This document shows, piece by piece, positions 27,817 through 37,068 of a DNA stretch of 64,000 nt. The stretch comes from RYN-230 sp963713815 (GTDB taxonomy: Bacteria; Actinomycetota; Actinomycetes; Streptosporangiales; Streptosporangiaceae), in assembly GCA_963713815.1 (NCBI GenBank), contig CAVQNH010000051.1:124001-188000 (forward strand). The letters are read 5' to 3'. A program made the translations under genes and the position numbers. Under the pieces are notes generated by a model. It made no database searches, was not told where the DNA came from, and saw only the letters and a program-made list of their open reading frames with translations. The stretch's first letter is position 1. Each line of letters begins with the position of its first letter.

Positions 27817-29379
27817 GTGATCGAGGAGCTTGCCCGAGATCGTCTGGGCTTCCAGCAGCTTCGTCCCGGGCAGCTGAGCGCGGTGGAGGCACTGGCCGGC
27901 GGCCGGGATGTGCTGGCGGTGCTGCCGACCGGGGGCGGGAAGTCGGCGATCTACGAGCTGGCGGGGCTGCTGCGGGCCGGCCCGGTGGTCATTGTGTCGC
28001 CGCTGATCGCGCTGCAGGATGATCAGCTGGCGCACCTGCGGGCGGCTGGGCTGCCGGCGATCGTAGTGAACTCGCAGCAGGCGGCCAGTGCGCGGGCGGC
28101 GGCGCTGCTGGCCTCGTGCGATTCGGACACGTTCGTATTCCTCGCGCCGGAGCAGCTGGCCAGGGCGGAGACCCGTGACACGCTACGGCGGGCAGGGCCA
28201 GGGCTGTTCGCCGTGGATGAAGCACACCTGATCAGCCAGTGGGGACACGACTTCCGCCCCGATTACCTGCTGCTCGGCGCTCAGGCCGGGGCGCTCGGCG
28301 CGCCGGTCCGCCTGGCCCTGACCGCGACCGCGGCGCCGCCGGTGCGGCAGGAGATCATCCGGCGGCTCGGCCTGCGCGATCCGCTGGTGGTGATCGGCGA
28401 CTTCGACCGGCCGCACCTCCATCTCTCGGCGCAGCACGTGAGCACCATCCCCGACAAGGAGCGCGAACTGGTCCGCGCGGCGCGGGAGTTCGCTGGCCCG
28501 GGGATTGTCTACGCGGCGACGCGCGCCGGTGCGCAGGCGGCCCACGATGCGCTCGCGTCGGCCGGGGAGCGAGTGACCCTGTATCACGCTGGGCTGTCCG
28601 GGCGCGATCGGCACCAGGCGATGACGGGGTTCCTGGACGGTTCGGCCCGCATCATCGCGGCCACGGTCGCGTTCGGCATGGGGATCGACAAGCCGGACGT
28701 CCGCTGGGTGCTGCACGCGGACCCCCCGCCGTCGCTGGATGCGTATTACCAGGAGATCGGGCGCGCCGGCCGGGACGACCAGCCATCGCAGGTGCGGTTG
28801 TTGTACCGCTTCGACGATTTCGAGATGGCGCGCCACCTGATCGCGAGAAGCGTCTCCAGCGCGGCGGTGGCGCAGACCGCTGCCGGGCTCGCGACCGGGC
28901 AGGGGACCGGGCCCGGCGCGCGGCTGCAGACGGCTGCGCTGGCCCGGCTGGCCGATCTCGGCGCGGCGGCCTGGCAGGCGGACGGCGACGTCCGCTGGAC
29001 CGGGGCGATGACCGTCCCGGAAGCGGTGGAGGCCTCGGAGGCGGAGACGGAACGCGAGGACGAGGTGGAGCGGACGCGGCTGGTGATGATGCGCCGCTAC
29101 GCCGAACACACCGGCTGCCGTCGATCGTTCCTGCTGACCTACTTCGGGCAGGACTACCCCGGCCCCTGCGGGAATTGCGACAACGATCTCGGGCCCGGCG
29201 AGGGTGCGCCCGCTGAGGTCCCATTCGCGGTGGGCGCACGCGTCGTGAGCGAGCGCTGGGGCGAGGGCACGGTGCAGCGGTACGACGGCGACCAGGTCAC
29301 CGTGCTCTTCGACGAACATGGCTACCGCGAGCTGTTCGTGCCGGTCGTGCTGGAACGCAGCCTCCTGCGTCCCGCGTAG
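27817..29379 (+). CDS. recQ: RecQ-family ATP-dependent DNA helicase
   Basis: 520 residues starting at GTG 27817. Helicase motifs: I LPTGGGKS, II DEAH, III LALTATA, and VI YYQEIGRAGRDD. The RecQ-C-terminal zinc site reads YAEHTGCRRSFLLTYFG then CGNCDNDLG. The usual winged-helix and HRDC domains are replaced by a short beta domain (FAVGARVVSERWGEGTVQRYDGDQ) like the DUF3553/CarD-type fold, as in compact actinobacterial RecQ. It unwinds 3'-5' at stalled forks or recombination intermediates. Confidence 0.92.
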   Translation: MIEELARDRLGFQQLRPGQLSAVEALAGGRDVLAVLPTGGGKSAIYELAGLLRAGPVVIVSPLIALQDDQLAHLRAAGLPAIVVNSQQAASARAAALLASCDSDTFVFLAPEQLARAETRDTLRRAGPGLFAVDEAHLISQWGHDFRPDYLLLGAQAGALGAPVRLALTATAAPPVRQEIIRRLGLRDPLVVIGDFDRPHLHLSAQHVSTIPDKERELVRAAREFAGPGIVYAATRAGAQAAHDALASAGERVTLYHAGLSGRDRHQAMTGFLDGSARIIAATVAFGMGIDKPDVRWVLHADPPPSLDAYYQEIGRAGRDDQPSQVRLLYRFDDFEMARHLIARSVSSAAVAQTAAGLATGQGTGPGARLQTAALARLADLGAAAWQADGDVRWTGAMTVPEAVEASEAETEREDEVERTRLVMMRRYAEHTGCRRSFLLTYFGQDYPGPCGNCDNDLGPGEGAPAEVPFAVGARVVSERWGEGTVQRYDGDQVTVLFDEHGYRELFVPVVLERSLLRPA

Positions 29380-29482
29380 AAAGCCGCATCCGCCCGTGCC
29401 CCGTCATCATTGGCATCGGTCCCGTGGTACGCGCATCCCGGGGGACGGACGGATTGCGGCCCTGGGGACCTGGACCCCGCGC

Positions 29483-29559
29483 TGGTGGGGCGGGTGGGGC
29501 TCGAACCCACGACCGACGGATTATGAGTCCGCTGCTCTGACCGGCTGAGCTACCGCCCC
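29483..29559 (-). tRNA. tRNA-Met (anticodon CAT)
   Basis: On the minus strand the acceptor GGGGCGG (from 29559) pairs with CCGCCCC (to 29487). The D arm is GCTC/GAGC, the anticodon loop CTCATAA reads CAT, and the T arm GTGGG-TTCGAGC-CCCAC is perfect. The 3' CCA is encoded (29485-29483) after discriminator A. An initiator tRNA would lack the 1-72 pair seen here, so this is elongator Met, though a lysidine-modified tRNA-Ile(CAT) cannot be excluded from the anticodon alone. Confidence 0.93.
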
Positions 29560-29663
29560 GGCACCGCCAGCACCTTATCGCAGCCACAGGCCCGCGGGTC
29601 GCCGGCGTCCGCGCGGCCCCGCAGGGCCAGCACGAGGCGGGCCGCGCGGGGACGGGCGGGGCC

Positions 29664-30212
29664 TTACCTCGGGCTGAGCTGCATGGCCATGGCGTGCTCC
29701 ACCAGGGCGATGAGCGCCGCCTTGGTGGACTTCCGGCCCCGGGCGTCACACTGGACGACCGGGACGTTCGGGCTGACCGACAAGGCCTCCGCGACATCCT
29801 GCACGCCGTGCGGGAACTCGCCGTGGAACCCGTTGATCGCCACGATGAACGGCAGCCCGGCCGTCTCGAAGTAGTCGACGGCCGGGAAGGAATCGGCGAG
29901 CCGGCGGGTGTCCACCAGGACCACCGCGCCGATCGCGCCCTGGATCAGGTCGTCCCACATGAACCAGAACCGGTGCTGCCCGGGCGTGCCGAACAGGTAC
30001 AGGATCAACCCGGCATCCAGGGTCACGCGGCCGAAGTCCATGGCCACCGTGGTCGTCGTCTTGTCAGGCGTCGCCGACAGGTCGTCAACTCCGGCACTGG
30101 CTGAGGTCATGACGGCCTCGGTGGTCAGCGGGGTGATCTCTGATACCGACCCGACGAAGGTGGTCTTGCCGACGCCGAAACCACCCGCCACGACGATCTT
30201 GACCGACGTCAT
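29664..30212 (-). CDS. cvnD: Conservon GTPase CvnD (MglA-like)
   Basis: 182 residues from ATG 30212. The P-loop GGFGVGKTTFVG, the G3-like LFGTPGQHRFWFMWDD, and the switch region TTTTVAMDFGRV identify the Ras-like small GTPase that ends each conservon. The canonical NKxD is replaced by AINGFHG, as in the conservon group. It probably cycles on the membrane with the Roadblock protein CvnB as partner, downstream of the CvnA sensor. Last gene of the operon. Confidence 0.93.
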   Translation of the reverse strand: MTSVKIVVAGGFGVGKTTFVGSVSEITPLTTEAVMTSASAGVDDLSATPDKTTTTVAMDFGRVTLDAGLILYLFGTPGQHRFWFMWDDLIQGAIGAVVLVDTRRLADSFPAVDYFETAGLPFIVAINGFHGEFPHGVQDVAEALSVSPNVPVVQCDARGRKSTKAALIALVEHAMAMQLSPR

Positions 30213-30246
30213 GGCGGCGGTATCCCCAGCCGTGCCCCGCACGGGA

Positions 30247-30678
30247 CTAGAGCTTGCGAAGTCCACTGAGCACCCTTTCGAGCAGGTTGAGATCTGGGCG
30301 GCCATGTGCATGGTCCAGCTGGTGAACCCTGACCAGCCCTTCCACCGCCATATCAGCGACGAGGACACGCGCCACGCCCAGGGGCATCCTGAGCACGGCG
30401 GATATCTCCGCCACCGAGCGCCAATCACGGCAGAACCCGAGGATGGCCTGGCATTCCGGGCTGAGGCTTGAAAGATCGCGCGCCTCGTAGTGAGACGCGG
30501 CCACCATCGCCTCGATCTGGAGCTGGTACCGGGGCTTGGTCCTGCCCCCGGTTACCGCATACGGCCGGACCAGCCCGCTACCAGCGGGTTCGGCCCCACG
30601 TGAACGCTTTCCTCCGCCAGACCCGGTGCCACGTTGGCCACCTGTCGGCGGCCAGTCATCCAGGCCTGGGCCGGACAA
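30247..30678 (-). CDS. cvnC: Conservon protein CvnC (DUF742)
   Basis: 143 residues. SGLVRPYAVTGGRTKPRYQLQIEAMV opens the DUF742 domain, and ILGFCRDWRSVAEISAVLRMPLGVARVLVADM is a winged-helix-like block. Translation seems to use a TTG at 30678, supported by AGGAG 6 nt upstream. It lies 15 bp after cvnB. Its role in the conservon complex is not established; DNA binding has been proposed from the fold. Confidence 0.92.
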   Translation of the reverse strand: MSGPGLDDWPPTGGQRGTGSGGGKRSRGAEPAGSGLVRPYAVTGGRTKPRYQLQIEAMVAASHYEARDLSSLSPECQAILGFCRDWRSVAEISAVLRMPLGVARVLVADMAVEGLVRVHQLDHAHGRPDLNLLERVLSGLRKL

Positions 30679-30693
30679 CGGTCTCTCCTGTCA

Positions 30694-31116
30694 CTATCTG
30701 CCATCCTCTGACCGCAGAGCCCCGCGCATATCCGGTGTGAGGGCCCGTCCCACCCGCTCAACGAGGAGCGCCATCTCGTAGGCCACCAGGCCCATGTCAC
30801 AATCAGCGGATGCGAGCACGGCCAGGCTCGATCCGTCGCTGATCGCCATCACCAGCAGCAGGCCACGCTGCATCTCCACGACCGTCTGCGTCACCGGGCC
30901 GCCTTCGAAGACCCGGGAAGCGCCCTGCGTCAAGCTGGTCAGGCCCGACGTCACGGCCGCCAGCTGGTCAACCCGGTCGGCCGGGAAGCCGTTCGAGTAC
31001 GCCAGGGGCAGCCCGTCAGACGAGACCACGATGGCATGCGCGACGGACGCGACCCTCTCCACGAAGTTCGTGATCAGCCAGTTCAGGTCCTGGACCGGAC
31101 GGGTTAGCGGACTCAC
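30694..31116 (-). CDS. cvnB: Conservon protein CvnB (Roadblock/LC7)
   Basis: 140 residues with the Roadblock/LC7 fold: LNWLITNFVERVASVAHAIVVSSDG and LLLVMAISDGSSLAVLASADCDMG. GTG 31116 has GGAGG 4 nt upstream. It is the likely GTPase-activating or scaffold partner of CvnD. Confidence 0.93.
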   Translation of the reverse strand: MSPLTRPVQDLNWLITNFVERVASVAHAIVVSSDGLPLAYSNGFPADRVDQLAAVTSGLTSLTQGASRVFEGGPVTQTVVEMQRGLLLVMAISDGSSLAVLASADCDMGLVAYEMALLVERVGRALTPDMRGALRSEDGR

Positions 31117-31180
31117 GAACCCTCCTCTCTCGGCGACCCCACCATAAGCACCAGCATGTGCAGCAATCCCGCTCGACCCC

Positions 31181-34100
31181 TCATGTCACATCGTCTCCCT
31201 CACCGCCAGCATCATCCTCGCTGTTAACGGCGGCACGCGCCTCGCGAACGCCTCGCTGGAAACTCGCAAAGCGCTGCCTGGTCACCGCAGCCGAGCGAAC
31301 CGGGGGAGGCGACGCCGGCTCGGCGCTCGCGCCCACGGTCCCGGGCACCAGGTTGGCCTTGGGAACGCGCTTCGGAAGGCCGGACAGGGTCACCCCGCCC
31401 GACGCCGGCTTGCTGCACGCCTCGGCGGCCCGCCAGCCCTCGTCCGCGGCGGAAGCGGCCCAGCCGCCGGTGTCGCTGGTGCTGGGTTCCGGTGCGGCAG
31501 CACCCGAGTTCGGCCGGTCGGCGCTGTGCCGGCCACGGCGGAACCAGTCCGACTCGACCGACTCGAAGATGGGCAGCCGGTTACCCTCGCCGCCCGGGCC
31601 GGCCGGCGGTACCACGACTTCCCGCCGGGCCTGGCCGGGATCGCTGCCGCCGAGACTCCGGACGGGCCGGGTCGGCAGCCGCGGCGGCTGGCTGGCGCCG
31701 TCGCCGCTCAGGGACGTGCCGAACACCGGCGGCGTGCCGTTGCTGGGCACCGCGGGCATCGGGCCCGTGCTCGCCGCGGGCGGCGGCGCGGACGCGGCCG
31801 GCGTGCTCAGCGGCGGGTCGTCCCAGGACGGGACGGAGGGCTGGGCCGGCGGGTTCTCCCAGGACGGGGTATCGGGGGTGGACGGCGCGTCGTCCCAGGC
31901 CGGCCCAGGCGATGCGGGGGCCGGGTCATCCCAGGACGGGGTGATCGCCGGGAAGCCGGCCGTGGCCGCCGAATCACCGTTCTCGGCCTGCAGCGGGGTG
32001 AAGCGCGGCGCGCGGGCCGCGTTCACGGCCTCCTCGGCGGCGCTGCGCCCGCGGCGCGGGCCCCACTCCCCGCCCGTGCCGTTGCCGGCCAGGGTCTCCA
32101 GGGAGTCCGGGCTACCCGACCCGTTCCGCTCGAAGCGGCGCAGCCCGGCCGGGGAACCGTTGCCCTCGTGGGTCACGGTCTCGTCAGGCAGCCAGACCAG
32201 GGCGGTCAGGCCGCCGGTGGTCGCCGGGCGCAGCCGCACCCGGATGCCGTGCCGTGCGGCCAGCCGGGCGACCACGAACAGGCCCATGCGCCGGGACACG
32301 GCCACGTCCACCACGGGCGGGTTGTCCAGCCGCCAGTTGGCGTGGGCCATCTCCTCGGCGCCCATGCCGACGCCCTGGTCACTGATGTCGAGCAGGACTC
32401 CCCCGCTGTTCAGCAGGTGCCCGGAGACGGTCACCGGGGTTTCCGCGGACGAGAAGGAGGTGGCGTTCTCGACCAGCTCGGCGACCAGGTGGACGACGTC
32501 GTTGACGGCCTGGCCGCGGACCGAGATGCCGGGCTGCACGTTCATCGAGACCCGCTCGTACTGCTCGATCTCGGAGACCGCGGCCCGGAGCACGTCGACC
32601 AGGGCCACCGGCTGGTTCCAGCGCCGGGACGCATCATGGCCCGCGAGCACCAGCAGGTTCTCAGAGTTGCGGCGCATGCGGGTGGCCAGGTGGTCCATCT
32701 GGAACAGGTTGGAGAGCCGTTCCGGGTCCTGCTCGCCCTGCTCGAGATCGTCGATCAGCCGGATCTGGCGTTCGACCAGGGATTGGCTGCGCCGGGACAG
32801 GTTCACGAACATCGCGTTGACGTTGCCGCGCAGCGCGGCCTCGTTCGCGGCCAGCCGGAGTGCTTCCCGGTGAACCTGGTCGAAGGCCCGCGCGACTTCA
32901 CCGATCTCGTCGGAGGAGTCCACGTCGATGGGGGCGACCTCGAAGGACCCGCCGCCGTCCGCCTCGCTCATCCGCCGGACCATCTCCGGCAGCCGCACGC
33001 CCGCTACTTCCAGGGCGCCCGCGCGCAGCCGCCGCAGCGGGCGCACCATCGAGCGGCCGATGATCACGGTCAGGAACAGGGAGAGCGCGAGCACCAGCAG
33101 GACCGCCGCGCCGACCACGATGGCCGCGGTCAGGGCCGACCGGTGCAGCGCCGCCGCCCGCGAGCTGATCTGGCCGGACAGGGACTGCTCGACCCCGCCC
33201 ATCTGCGAGTCGATTTCGTTCGACATCGCGCCGTACCAGTCGTCCGCGCTGGTGTTGTCGCTCGCCAGCGACTTCGTTGTGTTCTCGGTGGTGATCGCCT
33301 GGGTTTCCTCGGCGTTGGCCTCGAACACGAAGGACGTGGCCACGCTGTTGTTCCACACGTTGCGCTGGGCCACGCTGGCCGTGGAGTTGAACGAGGCCAG
33401 GTTGCTCGCCTGCTCCGACACCGCCGAGTTCAGCGCGGTCAGCTCGTTCGAGTTGAGCTGGGATACCAGCAGGCCATAGGTGAGGATGGCGCGCTGCTCG
33501 GAAGCTTCTTCCTTCATCCTGGACACCAGGCCCAGCACCCGGATGGCCTGGCCGAGCGTCGCGTCACTGGCGCCCTGGCCGGTCACGTCGATCAGCCCGA
33601 GCAGCTCCTCGATGACCGTGGCGTATTTCTGCACCACGACCAGGGCCGGCAGCTGCGACCCGGTCGCCGCGGCCCGCAGGTACCTCAGGTTCAGCAGCGC
33701 GGTCCGGGCCGTCGCCGCTTGCAGCTGCGTCTGCGCGGGGAACGAGCCGTTGATCTGGCTCAGCTCGCCCCGCACCACGCTGGCGGTCTGGTCGGTCAGC
33801 GCCTGCTGCTGCTTCACCACGTTCAGCTCGGTGGCACCCCCGCCCTTGGGGGTGCCCCGCCCGCCCTGGTTCGAGACCCCGAGCCCGATGTACCGGACCG
33901 TCTGGTCCCGTTCATCCTCGAGACGCTGGGCCAGGACCGTGACGTTCGCGCTGAGCGCGGCAAGCTGCTGGACCCGGCCGTCAGCGGTGGCGCTGCGCGC
34001 GTAGGAGAGGATCCCGGTGCCACCCAGCACCACGGCGGTCAGCGTGGGGATGGCGATCAGCAGGACGAGGCGGGAACGCACCCGCCAGTTCTTCAGCCCC

Positions 34101-34258
34101 CGGCGTGAACCGCCACCCGGCCGCCTGGCCTGGGCTGCTCCCCCGGCCTCGGCACCGTCCTCCCGGCCCTCGACGTCCGCGGGCGCGCGGGACGCCGGGC
34201 CGGTGTCGGCAGCCGGGTCCACGGAGCGTGAATCGCCTGCCAGCCCGTTGCCAGTCAT
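31181..34258 (-). CDS. cvnA: Conservon sensor histidine-kinase-like protein CvnA (NIT-HAMP-HATPase)
   Basis: 1025 residues from ATG 34258; longer in-frame starts exist, for example GTG 34354. Order: disordered N-terminus, a membrane helix (about 63-85, SRLVLLIAIPTLTAVVLGG), a nitrate/nitrite-sensing-type helical extracytoplasmic domain, a second helix (AAIVVGAAVLLVLALSLFLTVIIG), HAMP, the coupling helix with QMDHLATRMRRNSENLLVL, and a HATPase with HLVAELVENATSFS and DISDQGVGMG. About 270 Pro/Ser-rich residues with repeated WDDP/SWDDPP-like units form the tail. It senses an unknown signal and feeds the CvnB-CvnD switch; no response regulator gene is present. Confidence 0.92.
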   Translation of the reverse strand: MTGNGLAGDSRSVDPAADTGPASRAPADVEGREDGAEAGGAAQARRPGGGSRRGLKNWRVRSRLVLLIAIPTLTAVVLGGTGILSYARSATADGRVQQLAALSANVTVLAQRLEDERDQTVRYIGLGVSNQGGRGTPKGGGATELNVVKQQQALTDQTASVVRGELSQINGSFPAQTQLQAATARTALLNLRYLRAAATGSQLPALVVVQKYATVIEELLGLIDVTGQGASDATLGQAIRVLGLVSRMKEEASEQRAILTYGLLVSQLNSNELTALNSAVSEQASNLASFNSTASVAQRNVWNNSVATSFVFEANAEETQAITTENTTKSLASDNTSADDWYGAMSNEIDSQMGGVEQSLSGQISSRAAALHRSALTAAIVVGAAVLLVLALSLFLTVIIGRSMVRPLRRLRAGALEVAGVRLPEMVRRMSEADGGGSFEVAPIDVDSSDEIGEVARAFDQVHREALRLAANEAALRGNVNAMFVNLSRRSQSLVERQIRLIDDLEQGEQDPERLSNLFQMDHLATRMRRNSENLLVLAGHDASRRWNQPVALVDVLRAAVSEIEQYERVSMNVQPGISVRGQAVNDVVHLVAELVENATSFSSAETPVTVSGHLLNSGGVLLDISDQGVGMGAEEMAHANWRLDNPPVVDVAVSRRMGLFVVARLAARHGIRVRLRPATTGGLTALVWLPDETVTHEGNGSPAGLRRFERNGSGSPDSLETLAGNGTGGEWGPRRGRSAAEEAVNAARAPRFTPLQAENGDSAATAGFPAITPSWDDPAPASPGPAWDDAPSTPDTPSWENPPAQPSVPSWDDPPLSTPAASAPPPAASTGPMPAVPSNGTPPVFGTSLSGDGASQPPRLPTRPVRSLGGSDPGQARREVVVPPAGPGGEGNRLPIFESVESDWFRRGRHSADRPNSGAAAPEPSTSDTGGWAASAADEGWRAAEACSKPASGGVTLSGLPKRVPKANLVPGTVGASAEPASPPPVRSAAVTRQRFASFQRGVREARAAVNSEDDAGGEGDDVT

Positions 34259-34408
34259 CTTGCTGCGGGACCGCACAGCCTCTGCACCTTTCACCTGGCT
34301 CGTGCGGCGAGCCAGCAGGCCCGCAGTACTTGCGGCGGAACTGACATGACGCACCCCTTCCCGGGTGACGATTCTGCGAGCCCCGCGCGCGGGCGCGGCC
34401 AAGGGCTA

Positions 34409-34439
34409 ACCCTAACGTCTCACCATCGGCAGTGATCAA
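34409..34439 (-). promoter_or_regulatory. Possible conservon promoter
   Basis: On the minus strand TTGATC (34439-34434) and TAGGGT (34414-34409), the latter a good actinobacterial -10, are 19 bp apart. This would place transcription start near 34402 and favour one of the shorter cvnA starts. The spacing is longer than usual. Confidence 0.4.
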
Positions 34440-34851
34440 TACCTTATGCCAGGAAAGCGCTGCTCTAGCGTGATGTTTGCCGGATAGCTCGACGTCAGTA
34501 GGGTACTCGCCAGCGCTTCCGCCGTGAGTCGTTCTGTCTAACTAAGCCGGGTATGTACGAAGACCGCTAAGAGTACCCAGGTACGGACGGTGCGGACCGC
34601 TCGGGGCCGGACCGTCACCGCAGCGCTGCGGCGCCCCCGGCCAGCCGCCAGACCCCTCCGGCGGCACTGGTGCCGCCTCCCGGGGGAGCGGGCCCGCGTC
34701 CTCCTTCTGGTGCCAGGGCGGCCATTTCGCACGCAAACAGGGATCGGCGCGGCCGGGCGGCCCGATTCGCGCTCCCGCCGCCGTGCCCGCCTGCCGGGCA
34801 GCGGTTATTGCGCGCCCGGCCTTTCGGCCATAAGGGGACCCGGGCCGGTCC
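34440..34851. other. Non-coding gap between acyl-CoA dehydrogenase and conservon
   Basis: No gene is supported. It contains a perfect GGCGGCAC-TG-GTGCCGCC hairpin at 34660-34677, which could end transcription of the minus-strand acyl-CoA dehydrogenase gene only if read-through reached it, since that gene ends at 34852 and is transcribed in this direction. Confidence 0.5.
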
Positions 34852-36096
34852 CTAGTCCGGGATCCCCAGTTCCCGCGCGATGATCATCCGCTGCACCTCA
34901 GAGGTGCCTTCCCCGATCTCGAGCACCTTGGCGTCCCGGTAGAAGCGCCCGACCGGGAACTCGTTCATGAACCCGTAGCCGCCGAAGATCTGGGTGGCCT
35001 CCCGCGCGTTGTCCATCGCCGCGTTGGAGGCGATGAGCTTCGCGATGGCCGCCTGCCGTTTGACCGGCTCCCCCGCCACCAGCCGGGCCGCGGCGTCGTA
35101 CCAGGCCAGCCGCGCGCAGTGGGTACGCGCCTCCATGTCGGCGATCTTGAACCGGATGGCCTGGTAATGCCCGAGCCGGTGGCCGAACGCCGCCCGCTCG
35201 CCGGTGTAGCGCAGGCACTCGTCCACGCAGCCCTGGGCCAGGCCGACCGCGAGCGCGGCGATCGCGATCCGGCCCTCGTCCAGGATCTGCAGGAACTGGG
35301 CGTAGCCGCGGCCGCGGCCGCCCAGCAGATGGTCCCCGGGGACCCGGCACGAGGCGAATGCCACCTCCCTGGTGTCCGACGCGCACCACCCGACCTTCGA
35401 GTATTCGTGCCCCACGGTCAGCCCGGGGGTGCCGGCCGGCACCACGATGGACGAGATCTCCCGGGGGCCGCCCGGGTCACCCCCGGTGATGGCCAGCACC
35501 GTGATCAGCGAGGTGATCGCGGTCCCGGAGTTGGTGATGAACGACTTGGCCCCGTCGATGACCCATTCCCCGTCCGCCTCCCGCGATCCCGCCTGCCCGC
35601 CAGGCCCCCCCTGCTCACCAGGCCCCCTCTGCTCGCCAGGCGGCCCGCCGGGCCCCTTCTCCAGCCGCGCGGTGGTCCGCATCCCGCCGGGGATGTCCGA
35701 CCCCCCGCCCGCCTCGGTCAGGCCGAACGCGGCCAGGCGTTCCCCCGAGCACAGTTCCGGCAGCCAGCGGCGCCGCTGGGCGTCGGTGCCGAACCTATAG
35801 ATAGGCATGGCCCCGAGGGCTACGGCGGCCTCGAGCGTGATGGCCACCGAGGAGTCCACCCGGGCCAGTTCCTCCAGGGCCAGGCCGAGGGCGAACAGGT
35901 CACCGTCCATCCCGCCGAACTCCGCCGGGAACGGCAGCCCGAACAGGCCCAGCTTGGCCATCCGCGCGATCAGGTCATAGGGGAACTCGGCGCGCTCGTA
36001 GTAGCCGCCGATGACCGGCCGCACCACGTCACGGGCGAACGCGGCCACGGTCTGGCGGAGTTCCTGATGCTCATCGCTGAGTGCATAACTGATCAT
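34852..36096 (-). CDS. Acyl-CoA dehydrogenase
   Basis: 414 residues, the usual length apart from an insertion. FGLTEAGGGSDIPG and SFITNSGTA contact FAD and acyl-CoA; QIFGGYGFMNEFPVGRFYRDAKVLEIGEGTSEVQR carries the C-terminal FAD and dimer contacts and the expected catalytic Glu. It oxidises an acyl-CoA to the 2-enoyl-CoA, passing electrons to ETF. Residues about 146-172 (LEKGPGGPPGEQRGPGEQGG) are a Gly/Pro/Gln-rich insertion before the DGEWVIDGAKSF strand, encoded by a short repeat. Chain-length specificity is not evident. Monocistronic. Confidence 0.92.
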   Translation of the reverse strand: MISYALSDEHQELRQTVAAFARDVVRPVIGGYYERAEFPYDLIARMAKLGLFGLPFPAEFGGMDGDLFALGLALEELARVDSSVAITLEAAVALGAMPIYRFGTDAQRRRWLPELCSGERLAAFGLTEAGGGSDIPGGMRTTARLEKGPGGPPGEQRGPGEQGGPGGQAGSREADGEWVIDGAKSFITNSGTAITSLITVLAITGGDPGGPREISSIVVPAGTPGLTVGHEYSKVGWCASDTREVAFASCRVPGDHLLGGRGRGYAQFLQILDEGRIAIAALAVGLAQGCVDECLRYTGERAAFGHRLGHYQAIRFKIADMEARTHCARLAWYDAAARLVAGEPVKRQAAIAKLIASNAAMDNAREATQIFGGYGFMNEFPVGRFYRDAKVLEIGEGTSEVQRMIIARELGIPD

Positions 36097-36232
36097 GGGT
36101 GCCTCTCACCGGATGGTAACGCCGGATGACCGCGATGCTACTGGCCGGTGCTCAGGTGGCCGGGCACCCGCGCCGTCCCGCGGACGTTAGGCTCTCGTGA
36201 ACACCTTTCCTGCCGCCGTCCCGGAGGACGAC

Positions 36233-36862
36233 ATGGCGACGCTGACCTGTCCTGCCTGTGCCGCTGAGGTCCAGCAGGACGACCTCATCTGCTTCACCTG
36301 CGGCGCGAACCTGCCCAGGCGCAAGATGGCCGACGAGCCTGCCTCACCGACCGTCATGCAGGAGTACGCGAAACGTGAGGGGGCTGCGGCCCCGGCCGCG
36401 GGGTCGTCCTGCCCGCACTGCGGTGCGGCCATCCGGGAACCCACGGCCGTATTCTGCGCGGTGTGCCGCGAGCCGCTGCCGCCCCGCAAGGGCGTCATCT
36501 CGCCCGTGGTGCTGCGCCTGGTCTTTCCCGCCGGCAACGTCGAAGTTCCGGCGGGCACCTCGCTGGTGCTCGGCCGCGACCCGGAAGAGTCGCTGGTCGC
36601 CGCGGCCTTCGCCAGCTACGACAATGTCTCGCGGCGGCACGCCACGGTGACCGTCAGCGACACCGGCCAGGCCACGATCCGCGATGAGCATTCGACCAAC
36701 GGGACCTTCGTCAACGGGGACCGGGTGCTCCCGGGCACCGAGGTCCGGCTGGTCGACGGGGACAGCGTCCGGCTGGGCGCGGACGTGACCGCCGAGGTGT
36801 CGCTGCCCCGGCAGGGCATCCCCGGTGCGTTCAGTACCAACGGGCACCGCGACCCGGCCTGA
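36233..36862 (+). CDS. Zinc-ribbon plus FHA-domain protein
   Basis: 209 residues from ATG 36233, with GGAGG 5 nt upstream; an in-frame GTG at 36197 is less likely. Two zinc ribbons (CPACAAEV/CFTCGANL and CPHCGAAI/CAVCREPL) are followed by an FHA domain at about 105-195: LVLGRDP, VSRRHATVTV and STNGTFVNGDRV, with the pThr-binding Arg, Ser and Asn. It should read Ser/Thr-kinase phosphorylation, but no active kinase gene is adjacent. Confidence 0.9.
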   Translation: MATLTCPACAAEVQQDDLICFTCGANLPRRKMADEPASPTVMQEYAKREGAAAPAAGSSCPHCGAAIREPTAVFCAVCREPLPPRKGVISPVVLRLVFPAGNVEVPAGTSLVLGRDPEESLVAAAFASYDNVSRRHATVTVSDTGQATIRDEHSTNGTFVNGDRVLPGTEVRLVDGDSVRLGADVTAEVSLPRQGIPGAFSTNGHRDPA

Positions 36863-36866
36863 CCCG

Positions 36867-36990
36867 CCCGCCTGGCCCTGACCGCCCGGCCCAGGCTGGC
36901 CCTGCCCGCCTGGCCCAGGCTGGCCCCGCCCGCCCGACCCAGGCTGGCCCCTCCTGGCTGGCCCCGCCCAGGGTGACCCTGCCTGGCCCG
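36867..36990. repeat. GC-rich tandem repeat downstream of the FHA gene
   Basis: Five or so imperfect copies of a CCCAGGCTGGCCCTGCCCGC-like unit fill the gap before the permease gene. No ORF with coding character. Confidence 0.75.
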
Positions 36991-37068
36991 GGCCTCATTT
37001 GGGCCTGTCAGGCGGCGGCGCGCCATGAGACCATCGCGGCATCGGCACCAAGATCCGCGGAGGTAGCC

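Noticed and set aside
29483..29559. tRNA as an integration site for a mobile element
   Set aside because: No integrase gene and no repeat of the tRNA 3' end elsewhere in the window.
31526..34108. 860-codon plus-strand frame across cvnA
   Set aside because: Arg/Gly/His-rich, no recognisable domain; lies antisense to a well-defined sensor kinase.
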